A DNA stretch of 64,000 bases, taken from Limisalsivibrio acetivorans (GTDB taxonomy: Bacteria; Chrysiogenota; Deferribacteres; Deferribacterales; Geovibrionaceae). Under the pieces are notes generated by a model. The model had not been told where the DNA came from and made no database searches. It saw nothing but the letters and a program-made list of their open reading frames with translations. Shown here piece by piece: positions 20,349 through 29,037 of the stretch (within the stretch, counting starts at the first letter, position 1; every line of letters begins with the position of its first letter). Where the stretch lies: NCBI RefSeq assembly GCF_000421105.1, contig NZ_ATWF01000001.1, forward strand, positions 468,930 to 532,929, given 5' to 3'. The position numbers and the translations under genes are program-made.

Positions 20349-20375
20349 TATTCGGCAATAACGGGCTTAACTTTA
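20349..20375 (-). promoter_or_regulatory. Sigma-28 (FliA) promoter of fliD-fliS
   Basis: On the minus strand TAAAGTTA, 11 nt, then GCCGAATA, which nearly matches the flagellar sigma-28 pattern TAAAGTTT-N11-GCCGATAA. It ends about 28 bases before the fliD ATG. Confidence 0.8.
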
Positions 20376-20419
20376 GAAAAAAATTGCTTTTTCTTATTTA
20401 ATATATTAAACCCAGTGTT

Positions 20420-21034
20420 ATGAAAAAAATAGTTGTTTATGACTGCGATGGCGTACTTTTTGATAGTCTGGAGGCGGTTAAGGCCTACTATGATTATGTG
20501 TTCAATAAATTCTCACTCCCCATGCTGAACTGGGATGACCCGGAAACCCTTAATACTGCAATGATGAAGACTAATAGCGAGATAATAAGGGAGTTTTCCC
20601 AGGACGATGCAAAGTATGAGGAGATCATGGAGTTTGCCTCAAACCTTAATTTCAAGAAGTTTCTGGATAAGATGGTTCCGAATCCCGGTATCCATGATGC
20701 CCTTAAAGAACTGAGTGACAAGGGCTACCGTTTGGCTGTTCTCACAAACAGGGGTCTGTCCCTTGATTATCTGCTTAAACATTTTGATATGTACGACTAT
20801 TTCGAACGCCTCGTGTGCAGTTTCGATGTAGTTAAACCCAAACCGCATCCGGAAGGGCTTTATAAGCTCATAGACCACTTCTCATGTAGCAAAGAGGAGA
20901 TTCTCTTCCTTGGCGATTCCACAAACGATTACTATGCAGCCGAATCCGCCAAAGTCCCCTTCCTAGCCTTCGGCAATGACCTCTTCGAAAGCCCCAGAAT
21001 CGACCATCATATGGATGTTTTCGAATACCTTTGA
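20420..21034 (+). CDS. HAD-superfamily phosphatase (phosphoglycolate phosphatase-like)
   Basis: The 204 residues contain all HAD motifs: DCDGVLFDS (nucleophile Asp8 and acid Asp10), LTNRG (motif II), Lys in VVKPKPHP, and GDSTNDYYAA (motif IV). The helical cap between residues ~20 and 85 is of the C1 type found in Gph and PpaX. The substrate cannot be read from sequence. It is a single-gene unit between divergent fliD and a convergent nucleotidase gene. Confidence 0.85.
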   Translation: MKKIVVYDCDGVLFDSLEAVKAYYDYVFNKFSLPMLNWDDPETLNTAMMKTNSEIIREFSQDDAKYEEIMEFASNLNFKKFLDKMVPNPGIHDALKELSDKGYRLAVLTNRGLSLDYLLKHFDMYDYFERLVCSFDVVKPKPHPEGLYKLIDHFSCSKEEILFLGDSTNDYYAAESAKVPFLAFGNDLFESPRIDHHMDVFEYL

Positions 21035-21063
21035 TAATACACGAGAGGTTGTAATATAAAAAA

Positions 21064-21089
21064 GCCCCGGCACAGATGTACCGGGGCTC
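21064..21089. terminator. Bidirectional terminator
   Basis: AGCCCCGG/CCGGGGCT stem with a 10-nt loop. T-rich on the minus-strand side (TTTTTTAT), weaker on the plus side. It separates the convergent HAD and nucleotidase genes. Confidence 0.85.
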
Positions 21090-21112
21090 TATTACGGGGG
21101 TTGGTGTTTATT

Positions 21113-22918
21113 TTACCAGTCTGTGCCGGCTGTATAGATCTTTATGCAGTGCTCAGCAGCGGGAAGCTTCATCACTTCCTCACCCGCTTTTTCCCTTGCC
21201 TCAACATAAGCAACGAAGCTCATTGCATAGTCAAGGTAGGTGTCAACACCGGGGCCTCTCTCCTCCTGAACAGTACCGAAGGTTGTGTAACCGTCTTTTC
21301 CGGCAGCTGTATAGGAGTTTGTAACAACAACATACATCTCACTGTCCTCAAGAGAAGACCATGTCTTAGTCTCTCTATCCATAACCTCAAGGTTGCTTAC
21401 CCTGCTGCCGAAGGGCTGAGAGTTGTCCACATCATAACGAAGTGCATAGGCATAGGGGAAACCGCCTGTGGAGCCCCCCTGGTGTATACCTTCGATGGCA
21501 TCCTCAAGAACCTGCTTAATCTCGGAGCCGTACATCTCTATCTCGAAGAGAGTATTGGCAAAGGGAAGGAGTGTATAAGCATCACCGATGGTTATATCAC
21601 CTTCGTTTATACTAACCCTTACGCCACCGGCATTCTGGATGCAGAGGTCGGATCTGAGGCTGAGCTCGTAGAAGGACTTGGCAACAACGGGAGCAATATC
21701 AGAGCCAAGGGGAAGGCTCACACCGTAGTATTCCTGCCCGGGGATACGGTTGTGGAGAAGATCCTCTCCAGCCTCGCCTATCACCTGATTCTTAAGCTCA
21801 TCAACCTGGGAGGAATAAGCAGACTTTATCGTAGCCACAGAAGCGTTGTCGCCAACGATGTCTATGTTTGCATGGGCTGAGATTATATCATACACAGCGG
21901 CCCTAGCATCACCCTCGATCTCCACCCTGTTACCCTCTTCGTTTTTACGAAGGAAGCTGTCTCCAGAGATAAGAACAGGCTCGCCGTAGCAGCTCTCTAC
22001 CTTACCATCTGTATCGAATTTAACTGTAAGATCGCCCACAGCGTATCCGTAGTTCCATGCCTGAACGATACAAACCTTGTCGCCGTCTGCATTGGAAGCG
22101 ATTGTGGGGTAGTCGCCTGAGTTGGAAAGGCCGAGATAGTCGAAATCGCCGAGGAGTGTGTGTGAATCTCCATCAACAACAACGTCGATGGCGGGGATAC
22201 TCTTAACAAGCTCTTTTGTTTTGCTGTATCCGTAGTGGCTGAGAACAACGATCATCTCAACGCCTTTACCCTGAAGCTCATCCACATAAATCTGAAGTGC
22301 TTCAGCTTCATCAAGGAACGTGAGGTTGTCGCTGGGGCTGGAGGACTCAACGGTCTTCTGCTTAACTGTGAGACCGATTATACCAACCTTCTCGCCGTCT
22401 ACCTCTTTTATTACATAGGGGGAAAACTTGCCGTCCAGAAGTGAGCCCGCATCGGGAACAATATTTGAGCTGATAACGGGAGCATCAAGCATGTCGATGA
22501 AACCGCTGAGGAACTCATCGCCATCATCAAATTCATGGTTTCCGATGGCCATGGCATCGAAACCGATCTCGTTCATAACCTCAGCGTCAGCCTCACCTTT
22601 GAAGAGAGTATAATAGAGTGTACCCTGAACTGCGTCCCCTGCGTGGAGAACGAGGGTGTTGGATGACTGCTGTCTGAGCTCTTTGATCTTCTGGGCAACC
22701 TTCTCAATGCCGCCGAGCTCGATTCTTGTTGTTTCGTTATCGAGGGTAACATCATAGGTTGCTGCGTCGAGATGGGAGTGAACATCATTCACATGAACGA
22801 TCTTAATGCTTTTGCCACTGCTGTCGCTGTCGCCTGCACATCCGGAAAGAAAGAATGTTGCCGCAATAACAGCAAAGATAAGCACCCTGAGGATGCTTGC
22901 CGGTAATACCTTCTTCAT
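21113..22918 (-). CDS. 5'-nucleotidase / 2',3'-cyclic phosphodiesterase lipoprotein
   Basis: An envelope enzyme that strips phosphate from nucleotides, UshA-like. It has a lipoprotein signal (FFLSGC, Cys27), then the metallophosphatase domain with IVHVNDVHSHLD, GDAVQGT, GNHEFDDG and VLSHYG. The C-terminal 5'-nucleotidase domain follows (IQNAGGVRVSINEGDITIGD). At 601 residues the length is normal. It is monocistronic, with a terminator downstream. It probably salvages nucleosides from extracellular nucleic acid. Confidence 0.93.
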   Translation of the reverse strand: MKKVLPASILRVLIFAVIAATFFLSGCAGDSDSSGKSIKIVHVNDVHSHLDAATYDVTLDNETTRIELGGIEKVAQKIKELRQQSSNTLVLHAGDAVQGTLYYTLFKGEADAEVMNEIGFDAMAIGNHEFDDGDEFLSGFIDMLDAPVISSNIVPDAGSLLDGKFSPYVIKEVDGEKVGIIGLTVKQKTVESSSPSDNLTFLDEAEALQIYVDELQGKGVEMIVVLSHYGYSKTKELVKSIPAIDVVVDGDSHTLLGDFDYLGLSNSGDYPTIASNADGDKVCIVQAWNYGYAVGDLTVKFDTDGKVESCYGEPVLISGDSFLRKNEEGNRVEIEGDARAAVYDIISAHANIDIVGDNASVATIKSAYSSQVDELKNQVIGEAGEDLLHNRIPGQEYYGVSLPLGSDIAPVVAKSFYELSLRSDLCIQNAGGVRVSINEGDITIGDAYTLLPFANTLFEIEMYGSEIKQVLEDAIEGIHQGGSTGGFPYAYALRYDVDNSQPFGSRVSNLEVMDRETKTWSSLEDSEMYVVVTNSYTAAGKDGYTTFGTVQEERGPGVDTYLDYAMSFVAYVEAREKAGEEVMKLPAAEHCIKIYTAGTDW

Positions 22919-23153
22919 GATTCACCTCATTAAGATTTGGATTCTTCATCAATCATGAGGCTATTTTATGTGATCTTACTGATATTTATATTCATATTAT
23001 TGTGTGGTTTTTTTGAACTAGTTGTTGAGTTTTAGTAGTAAGCTTGAATTGGGCAGGTAACAATATCCTTTATTTACAATAATTACCTATTTGATAATCC
23101 TTCCGCTCTGATGATTTTTTCAGCATTTTCTTAACAATCGGCTCCACAGTTAT

Positions 23154-23179
23154 AACAAAAAAAGGCTCCCGAAGGAGCC
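23154..23179 (-). terminator. Rho-independent terminator of ompA
   Basis: GGCTCC-CGAA-GGAGCC stem-loop at 23164-23179, followed on the minus strand by seven T. Confidence 0.88.
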
Positions 23180-23188
23180 CTTTATTGA

Positions 23189-24322
23189 TTATTTGCTTTG
23201 GGATTCGACATTACCGCCGTATTTAGTAAGCAGTTTTGTCTCAATTCTTCTATTCTTCTGGCGGCCTTCGGGGTTTGAGTTGTCAGCAATGGGCTGTTCC
23301 TCGCCGTATCCTATGGAGCTCAGCCTTTCTTCTGCAATACCAAACTCACCCGTGAGCTTCTTCATAACAGCCTCTGCCCTTCTTTCTGAGAGAGCCTTGT
23401 TGTACTCTTCGGTTCCGATGCTGTCGGTGTGCCCCTGTATCTCCGCCTTAAGTATGGTGTTCTTCTTCATGAATCCGGCAAACTCAGAGATTCTTCCCAT
23501 ATACTTCTTCTGCACCTTTGCGCTATCGAAGGGGAAGTAGACTTCAAGATCCATGCTGTGGAAGCATCCGTATTCGTCAACCACAACGGAAGCCATGGTT
23601 CCAGGGCACATATCTTCATCGTCGTTAACGCCGTCGTTATCGGCATCGCCCACCGCAGCCACAGCCATGGTTTCCTTCTTCTCAGGCTCCTCAGCCTTCG
23701 CAAAGGACTCAGCAGGCTTCTCCTCAACGGAGGGTTTCACAGGCTCTTCCTTCACAGGTTCGGGCTTAGGCTCTTCTTTTTTAACAGGGATAACAACGGT
23801 TACAGGTTCCTTCTCATCCTTTACGCCGTAATAGAAATTAAGGGAAAGGGAAACAACCTGATCGTGTCGCCCCTGACCGAAATAGACATTCTTGAGATTA
23901 AGATCACCACCTATATTCTTATTATACAGATACTTAAAGCCGAAACCTGCATCAACACCCCAAAGTGTTTTCCCATAATTTCTACCCTCAATACCCGCCT
24001 GAACGTAGGGCATAACCTTCTTATCTTCTGATACTTTAAAATGATAGAGAGCATTGGCATCTAGAACAACAAGGTTCTCATCATCACCCGTATCTTCATA
24101 GTTTGAGTTTATGTACCCAAGTCCACCCTCTGCGGCGATATTCTCTGTAAGGAATTTGCCGAATCGCAGACCGAATTCCGGATTATTCTCAAGGTCCTCT
24201 TTATCATCGAAGAATCGGTATCCGGCATATGGGCTCACATACCAGGCATTTGACATATCGAATGCCACCGCCGTTCCAGCGACTGAAATCATCAAAAGTA
24301 TTGCAGAAATAATTATTTTCAT
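23189..24322 (-). CDS. OmpA/OprF-family outer-membrane porin with peptidoglycan-binding domain
   Basis: A signal peptide (cleavage after TAVA) is followed by a beta-barrel-like N-terminal domain to ~170. Next come a Lys/Glu/Pro linker and a calcium-binding type-3 repeat (DADNDGVNDDEDMCPGT), and then the OmpA C-domain with GHTDSIGTEEYNKALSERRA, which binds diaminopimelate in peptidoglycan. Length 377 fits OprF. It tethers the outer membrane to the wall. A promoter is seen upstream and a strong terminator downstream, so it is a single-gene unit. Confidence 0.93.
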   Translation of the reverse strand: MKIIISAILLMISVAGTAVAFDMSNAWYVSPYAGYRFFDDKEDLENNPEFGLRFGKFLTENIAAEGGLGYINSNYEDTGDDENLVVLDANALYHFKVSEDKKVMPYVQAGIEGRNYGKTLWGVDAGFGFKYLYNKNIGGDLNLKNVYFGQGRHDQVVSLSLNFYYGVKDEKEPVTVVIPVKKEEPKPEPVKEEPVKPSVEEKPAESFAKAEEPEKKETMAVAAVGDADNDGVNDDEDMCPGTMASVVVDEYGCFHSMDLEVYFPFDSAKVQKKYMGRISEFAGFMKKNTILKAEIQGHTDSIGTEEYNKALSERRAEAVMKKLTGEFGIAEERLSSIGYGEEQPIADNSNPEGRQKNRRIETKLLTKYGGNVESQSK

Positions 24323-24347
24323 CTAATCCCCCTTATTCATTTTATAA

Positions 24348-24377
24348 ATTATACCCATCTTGTTTTAATCGGGTAAA
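24348..24377 (-). promoter_or_regulatory. Promoter of the ompA-family gene
   Basis: Minus strand: -10 TATAAT at 24348-24353, an 18-nt spacer and -35-like TTTACC at 24372-24377. An AATCCCCCTT arm just upstream can pair with the AAGGGGGATT ribosome site, but only in read-through RNA from the upstream gene. Confidence 0.5.
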
Positions 24378-24386
24378 GGGGGATTT

Positions 24387-25355
24387 TCACATTTGAACAG
24401 TTTCTGGTGCAGGGGAGAATATGTATCTATGAAAGGTTTCTTTATCCATCCTGCTCACAGCTTTAGTAATAAGGAATATAACAAGTAGTGAGAACGGGAT
24501 TCTCATCCAGAGTATGCCGGATAGTTCTCCGCCGATAACCATGAGCAGGAGCGTATCCTCAATAAGGCTGTGCATTATCCCGAGAAGTGAAACGGAGAAA
24601 AAGACATCCGTCTCGCTCAGCTTACCGCTTCTGGCCTCCTTGATAATCATTCCGCCAGCGTATGATAGCCCAAGGGTTAAGCCGAAGATGGTAAGGGTGG
24701 AAGCCCTTGCACTCACACCGAAAACTTTCAAGAGGGGCGAAAGAAGCCTGTTCATAAGGTCTATGATGCCAAGTTTTGAAAGAATGCGCATAAAAACAAC
24801 GAGACAAAGGATAATAAAAGCGATATAGGCGAGGTTTGTTACCTGGGCAAAGACCCATGCCAGAAGCCCCTCTGCTCTGGGTTCGGGTGTCCATACTATC
24901 TGTACAGGATGTTGCAGCGTATTTGTGGCAGTGTAGATAAGGTGAAGTAGCCAACCATACAAGAGCGCAGAACCCAGACGAAGGATCAACATTACACGAA
25001 GCCTGGGACCAGATTTTCGCATTACCTGAAGCTCCACAGGCATCGAGTGTGCAATCAGTACCATAGAGGCAAAGATGGTTGCCTGGGCCGCTGTTATATC
25101 CATATCCCTGGCGAGAGCCACGAAAACAATGATTCCGCCGTATATATTCGTCACAAGGGCCGTTGCCCAAGCAAGCCCAAGTTCCCCCGGCAGTCCTACA
25201 ACCTGCATCGCAGGCGCAAGGAGACCCGACAACACATCGATAACACCTAACTCTGACAGTAATTTAACAGCGATTATGACAGGGATCATAATCTTAAAAA
25301 GTACATAGCAAATCTCGTAGGTTTCCTTTAATACGGAGCGAATATGGTTAAGCAT
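24387..25355 (-). CDS. Nucleoside-recognition (Gate) domain membrane protein
   Basis: The 322 residues carry about eight hydrophobic segments arranged as two related halves, each with a Gate-type segment (FKIMIPVIIAVKLLSELGVI near 21-40; CLVVFMRILSKLGIIDLMN in the second half). A polar motif HSLIEDTLLLMVIGG lies near the end of the second half. Gate-domain proteins such as SpmA/SpmB or YjiH are thought to move small solutes; the substrate is unknown. It ends 64 bases before the ompA start and probably has its own transcript. Confidence 0.82.
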   Translation of the reverse strand: MLNHIRSVLKETYEICYVLFKIMIPVIIAVKLLSELGVIDVLSGLLAPAMQVVGLPGELGLAWATALVTNIYGGIIVFVALARDMDITAAQATIFASMVLIAHSMPVELQVMRKSGPRLRVMLILRLGSALLYGWLLHLIYTATNTLQHPVQIVWTPEPRAEGLLAWVFAQVTNLAYIAFIILCLVVFMRILSKLGIIDLMNRLLSPLLKVFGVSARASTLTIFGLTLGLSYAGGMIIKEARSGKLSETDVFFSVSLLGIMHSLIEDTLLLMVIGGELSGILWMRIPFSLLVIFLITKAVSRMDKETFHRYIFSPAPETVQM

Positions 25356-25458
25356 TCAACGACTATAATACTCAAAAAAGATTAAGGCAATTTCAACTTC
25401 ACATACACCCTGCTGATAAGTTATATTCATATATCAATATATTCGCAAGGAGAGAGAA

Positions 25459-25803
25459 ATGTCTAAAACCAGTCTATTTGTAAACCTTACAAGCGATGAA
25501 GGATGGCGTGCTGCTAAGGCTCTGCGTTTCAGTACTCAGGCTCTTATGAGAGGCCATGCTGTTACAATCCTGCTTAATATCAGAGCTGTCTTCGTTGCCG
25601 ATATTACAAAGAAAGGCTTTGATGATGAACGTGATCTCATTCGGGGTGTTATTGAGAAAGGGGGAAGAATCCTTATCGGCCCAGACTGCATGAACGAAGC
25701 TGGCATGCCTGCGGAGAATGTAATGAAGGGTGTAGAAACAGCCACTGCGGACAGTGTTTTCGAAGCAGCCATGGCAGAGGATGCTAAAATAATCAGCTGG
25801 TGA
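25459..25803 (+). CDS. DsrE/DsrF-like small protein
   Basis: The 114 residues form one DsrE-like Rossmann unit (SLFVNLTSDEGWRAAKALRF, then HAVTILLNIRAVFVAD, and ILIGPDCMNEAGM with a single cysteine, Cys78). DsrE relatives carry persulphide on a conserved cysteine, and Cys78 is the only candidate. It is preceded by AAGGAGAGAG and stands alone. A role in sulphur relay or redox is inference. Confidence 0.82.
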   Translation: MSKTSLFVNLTSDEGWRAAKALRFSTQALMRGHAVTILLNIRAVFVADITKKGFDDERDLIRGVIEKGGRILIGPDCMNEAGMPAENVMKGVETATADSVFEAAMAEDAKIISW

Positions 25804-25811
25804 GAGTTATC

Positions 25812-25841
25812 AGGGGGAGCATGTTTAAAGGTGTTCCCCCT
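25812..25841 (+). terminator. Possible terminator after the DsrE-like gene
   Basis: AGGGGGA/TCCCCCT stem around a 16-nt loop, just past the stop codon. It has no clear T-run, so intrinsic termination is uncertain. Confidence 0.4.
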
Positions 25842-25887
25842 GCTGCCTTACCGGGCAATCAGTAACCGCACGCCTTGAACAAGATTG

Positions 25888-26727
25888 TTACCCGTACCTC
25901 AAGCTTAAATCTTTGAGGGTATCGTAGATACGCATAGGTTCTTTGAGATCCCCCCTGCCCTTGCCTAGCTTAACGCCCGGCTTGTTCGTTCCATGGAAGT
26001 CGCTGCCTGCGGAAACAGGGAGTTCCAGCTTTCTGGCTATATCACCGAAAAAGACCATATCCTGATACTGGTGCATAGAACAGTACGCCTCAACGGCGTC
26101 CAGCCCTCTATCTTTAAGATCCCCTATAAACGGCTCGTACTCATCCCTATCCAGCTTAAGGCTGAGTGGGTGGGCCAGAACGGCTACACCGCCGGCACCA
26201 TGGATAAGCTCAGCACCTTCATCAAAACTGAGCCTCCGCTTATCCCTGTAAAGGGGTTTTCCCTTGCCGAGATATTTATCAAACGCCTCATCGGTATCCT
26301 TAACGATACCCTCCCTGATAAGGAACTTGGCTATATGAGGCCTTCCCAGCTCACCACGGCTGTCGCCGGAGAGCTCCTCCATTGATAGTTCCCTACCCAC
26401 AAGCTCACCCGTAAGTCTTATCATAATCTCATTACGTCTTCTGCGTTCCTCAAGAAGGCTGTCAAGTGTCTTAAGAAGCTTCTCATCGGTATGATTCAGG
26501 AAAAGCCCCACAAGGTGGAAGGTTCCCTTATTGTAGTCTATACTCAGCTCTGTACCCGCAACACGCTCTATGCCTGTCTTTGCGGCGAAAAACTGGGGGA
26601 GTCCGCTCACCGTATCATGGTCTGTAAGAGCGAGGACTTTAAGGCCGATTCTTTCGGCATGCTCAATAAGTTGAGTGGGTGTATAAGTTCCGTCGGAGTA
26701 TACGGAGTGGCAGTGCAGATCTATCAT
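25888..26727 (-). CDS. PHP-domain phosphoesterase (RNase AM / YciV-like)
   Basis: The 279 residues carry the PHP metal motifs: DLHCHSVYSDGT at 3-14, LALTDHDTVSG, GTELS, the GRPHIAKFLI block, VLAHPLSL and SAGSDFHG. This arrangement is that of the YciV/TrpH group, which includes 5'-3' exonucleases on RNA and 3',5'-nucleotide phosphatases. The gene is single, divergent from the holin-like gene 47 bases away. Confidence 0.9.
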   Translation of the reverse strand: MIDLHCHSVYSDGTYTPTQLIEHAERIGLKVLALTDHDTVSGLPQFFAAKTGIERVAGTELSIDYNKGTFHLVGLFLNHTDEKLLKTLDSLLEERRRRNEIMIRLTGELVGRELSMEELSGDSRGELGRPHIAKFLIREGIVKDTDEAFDKYLGKGKPLYRDKRRLSFDEGAELIHGAGGVAVLAHPLSLKLDRDEYEPFIGDLKDRGLDAVEAYCSMHQYQDMVFFGDIARKLELPVSAGSDFHGTNKPGVKLGKGRGDLKEPMRIYDTLKDLSLRYG

Positions 26728-26774
26728 CCTGAAATCTCCTTGTTTTATATAGCTTTTAACAATATAGTTACACT

Positions 26775-27146
26775 ATGAATGATGGCAGCTATATCGTATA
26801 CAGAATTTTAGCAAATCTAGTAGGGCTTGCCGCTGCGGGTTTCCTGATACCTGGCTTCGACACGGGTACATTCATGAACCTTATCGGCGCTGCGCTCATC
26901 CTTACCTTTCTGCATATCTTCGTGAGGCCGATTGTGGTGTTTCTCACCCTACCTCTGCAGGTATTAACTGTAGGCATATTGTATCTTATCATCAATACAT
27001 TTTTTGTGATGATAGCTGCAGATCTGGCCGGAGATATGTATATAAAAGGCTTCTTCTCCGCCTTATTCGCCGCACTGATCATAAGCTTTGTAAACGTGCT
27101 GCTGGACGGCTACGCTTCTGCCAACAGGCTGGACAGGATTCAGTGA
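26775..27146 (+). CDS. Four-TM phage-holin-like membrane protein (PF04020 type)
   Basis: The 123 residues have four hydrophobic segments and the family features LIGAALILTFLHIFVRPIV, LPLQVLTVGILYLIIN and SFVNVLLD. Despite the family name it is chromosomal and widespread, with unknown function; no prophage genes are nearby. It starts a plus-strand run through lptG, and its stop TGA directly abuts the ATG of the next gene. Confidence 0.85.
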   Translation: MNDGSYIVYRILANLVGLAAAGFLIPGFDTGTFMNLIGAALILTFLHIFVRPIVVFLTLPLQVLTVGILYLIINTFFVMIAADLAGDMYIKGFFSALFAALIISFVNVLLDGYASANRLDRIQ

Positions 27147-27671
27147 ATGGACACCAAGAAGATCAAGGAAGACCTGGACCGCTTTGAGCAGCTGATGAAC
27201 AAGATGCGTATAAGCTACGATCAGTTCTTCAGAGGCGCAACCCCTACCCCTCCAAACTCCCAGGAACGTGAGATAAACCGGATTATGCAGGAGTATAACC
27301 GGGTTAAGATCCCGAACTCTGCCATGCGTTTCCGGTTCAATAATCTGGTGGCAAAGTTTGTGACCATGCGGCAGAAATGGAGCAGGCAGATGGCCGAGAA
27401 GGAGGGGATTATCAAAACCCCTCAGCAAAGGCAGGCGGAGATAGAGCAGGAGAAGCAGGGTATAAGCGATGAAGAAACCACGAAACAGACAAGCGCACCC
27501 GCTTACCTTAAGAAGATTGAAGAGCTCGACGGAAGCTACAACAGGGAAAAGGTTAAAGCTGCTGTTGAAACAAAGATAAATGAGTTGAAAAGCAAGGGAT
27601 ATACTGATATAGACGTATCCCTTAAGGTCGAAGATGGAAAGCCCAAGCTCCGTATCGTACCGAAAAAATAA
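27147..27671 (+). CDS. MXAN_5187 C-terminal-like protein
   Basis: The 174 residues open with a charged helix and the motif YDQFFRGATPTPP (35-47), then RFRFNNLVAKFVTMRQKWSRQM (82-103), a pattern I associate with the MXAN_5187_C family. The C-terminal part (YNREKVKAAVETKINELKSK, then VSLKVEDGKPKLRIVPKK) is a second small domain. It is soluble with no signal peptide; function unknown. It lies in the gene run leading into lptF. Confidence 0.7.
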   Translation: MDTKKIKEDLDRFEQLMNKMRISYDQFFRGATPTPPNSQEREINRIMQEYNRVKIPNSAMRFRFNNLVAKFVTMRQKWSRQMAEKEGIIKTPQQRQAEIEQEKQGISDEETTKQTSAPAYLKKIEELDGSYNREKVKAAVETKINELKSKGYTDIDVSLKVEDGKPKLRIVPKK

Positions 27672-27693
27672 TTGAATTTGAGCTGAATGAACG

Positions 27694-27984
27694 ATGAAAA
27701 AGAAACTCTTTAAAATAACCTTTGTAAACGGGGAGAAGGAGAGCATGACCATCCACGCCTCCAGTGTTAACCCCTCCTCCTTCCTCGGGCTCATAGAGGT
27801 ATCGGACATTGTCTTCATGGACAGTTCGGATATTCTCGTAACCCCCGGAGACGACAAGATAAAAACCGAATTCAAAAACGTTGAGCGCACCTTTCTTCCC
27901 ATCAATACCATCATACGTATCGATGAGGTATACATAGAGAAGGAAACCCCCATAATCAGGCTTTATAACGGGGATGATGATTAA
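27694..27984 (+). CDS. DUF1820-family protein
   Basis: The 96 residues match the DUF1820 pattern: a short N-terminal strand pair (LFKITFVNGEKESM), GLIEVSDIVF, then EFKNVERTFLPINTIIRIDEVYIEK, here about residues 60-84. The function of this family is unknown. It ends three bases before lptF, so it is co-translated with the LPS export genes; its connection to them is only positional. Confidence 0.75.
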   Translation: MKKKLFKITFVNGEKESMTIHASSVNPSSFLGLIEVSDIVFMDSSDILVTPGDDKIKTEFKNVERTFLPINTIIRIDEVYIEKETPIIRLYNGDDD

Positions 27985-27987
27985 CGG

Positions 27988-29037
27988 ATGAACACCCTCC
28001 AGCGGTATATATTCAAAGAGATTTTCCCCGTTTTTATCCTCGGCAACGTCCTGCTTGTCACCCTGCTCCTGCTTGAAAAACTGGTATCTCTGGCTGATCT
28101 CTTCTTCACAAAGAACGTTCCGGGTATTCTCATCGCCCAGACCATCGTCTTCTATCTCCCCTCGTTTCTGATGATAACCATTCCCACGGCGACCCTGATG
28201 GCGTGCCTTATCGGCTTCGGCAGGCTCAGTGCGGACTCCGAGGTTATCGTTATGCGAACCACTGGAGCGGGGCCTATGTTCTTCCTCAAACCCGCCATAG
28301 CTCTCGGTCTTGCCGCATTTATCGCCGGAATCGCCATAAGCACATACCTTATGCCGAAGGGGAGCAGTCTTGCTGTGGATAACCTGGCTGAGATCGCCAA
28401 AACGATATCCATCAATGATATGAAAGAGAAGCAGATGTATGACGAGGTTCCTGGGATGCTCTTCTACGCCGATGAAAAAACCGGTCAGGACAGCTTCAAA
28501 AACCTTGTTATCATAGACCGCCGTTCGGGGAGCATAGTAAGCGCAGGCTCCGGCAGGATAACCCCTTCTGATGAGGCGGGGCTTGTTATGGAGCTCCAGA
28601 ACGGAAGGATCGTGGGAACATCGGAGAGGTCTAATCATTCTGTGATAAACTTCGGCGAGCTTGGAGCCAATCTGGGATTTGATGTTCGTGACAAGTTCAA
28701 CAAACGCTACGAGTATTTCATGTATCTGGATGAGCTGAAAGCTAATTTCGGAGAGAGCCCCACCTTCGCCTTCGAGTATTCAAAACGCTTTGCCCTCCCC
28801 TTCTCCGCCGTTATCATGAGTGTATTCGGCATGTCGCTGGGGATATTCTTCCAGCGTTCGGGGCGTTCGGTGGGTATACCCGTATCCCTTCTACTGCTAA
28901 CTGTTTACTATATCCTGTTTTTCGTAGCGCTCAACCTTGTTCGTTCAGGGAAGCTTGAGCCCTTCTCCGGTGCGTGGCTCTCCAATATCCTTTTTGCCGC
29001 CGTCACCTTATTCACGCTGAGGAGGGTGCTTAAATGA
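27988..29037 (+). CDS. lptF: LPS export permease LptF
   Basis: A YjgP/YjgQ-family inner-membrane subunit of the LptBFGC exporter that pulls lipopolysaccharide out of the inner membrane. It begins with LQRYIFKEIFPVFILGNVLLV and has paired membrane helices at each end and a beta-jellyroll periplasmic part between (~135-265). Length 349 is normal. It overlaps the following lptG by four bases, and the gene order identifies which paralogue it is. lptA, lptB and lptC are not in the window. Confidence 0.88.
   Translation: MNTLQRYIFKEIFPVFILGNVLLVTLLLLEKLVSLADLFFTKNVPGILIAQTIVFYLPSFLMITIPTATLMACLIGFGRLSADSEVIVMRTTGAGPMFFLKPAIALGLAAFIAGIAISTYLMPKGSSLAVDNLAEIAKTISINDMKEKQMYDEVPGMLFYADEKTGQDSFKNLVIIDRRSGSIVSAGSGRITPSDEAGLVMELQNGRIVGTSERSNHSVINFGELGANLGFDVRDKFNKRYEYFMYLDELKANFGESPTFAFEYSKRFALPFSAVIMSVFGMSLGIFFQRSGRSVGIPVSLLLLTVYYILFFVALNLVRSGKLEPFSGAWLSNILFAAVTLFTLRRVLK

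Noticed and set aside
26775-27146. Prophage holin
   Set aside because: PF04020-type proteins carry the holin label but are ordinary chromosomal membrane proteins; no phage genes surround it.
27063-28638. Long minus-strand ORFs (296 and 338 residues) opposite the lptF gene run
   Set aside because: They are antisense shadows: composition is unlike protein, and the plus-strand genes have family motifs, spacing and ribosome sites.
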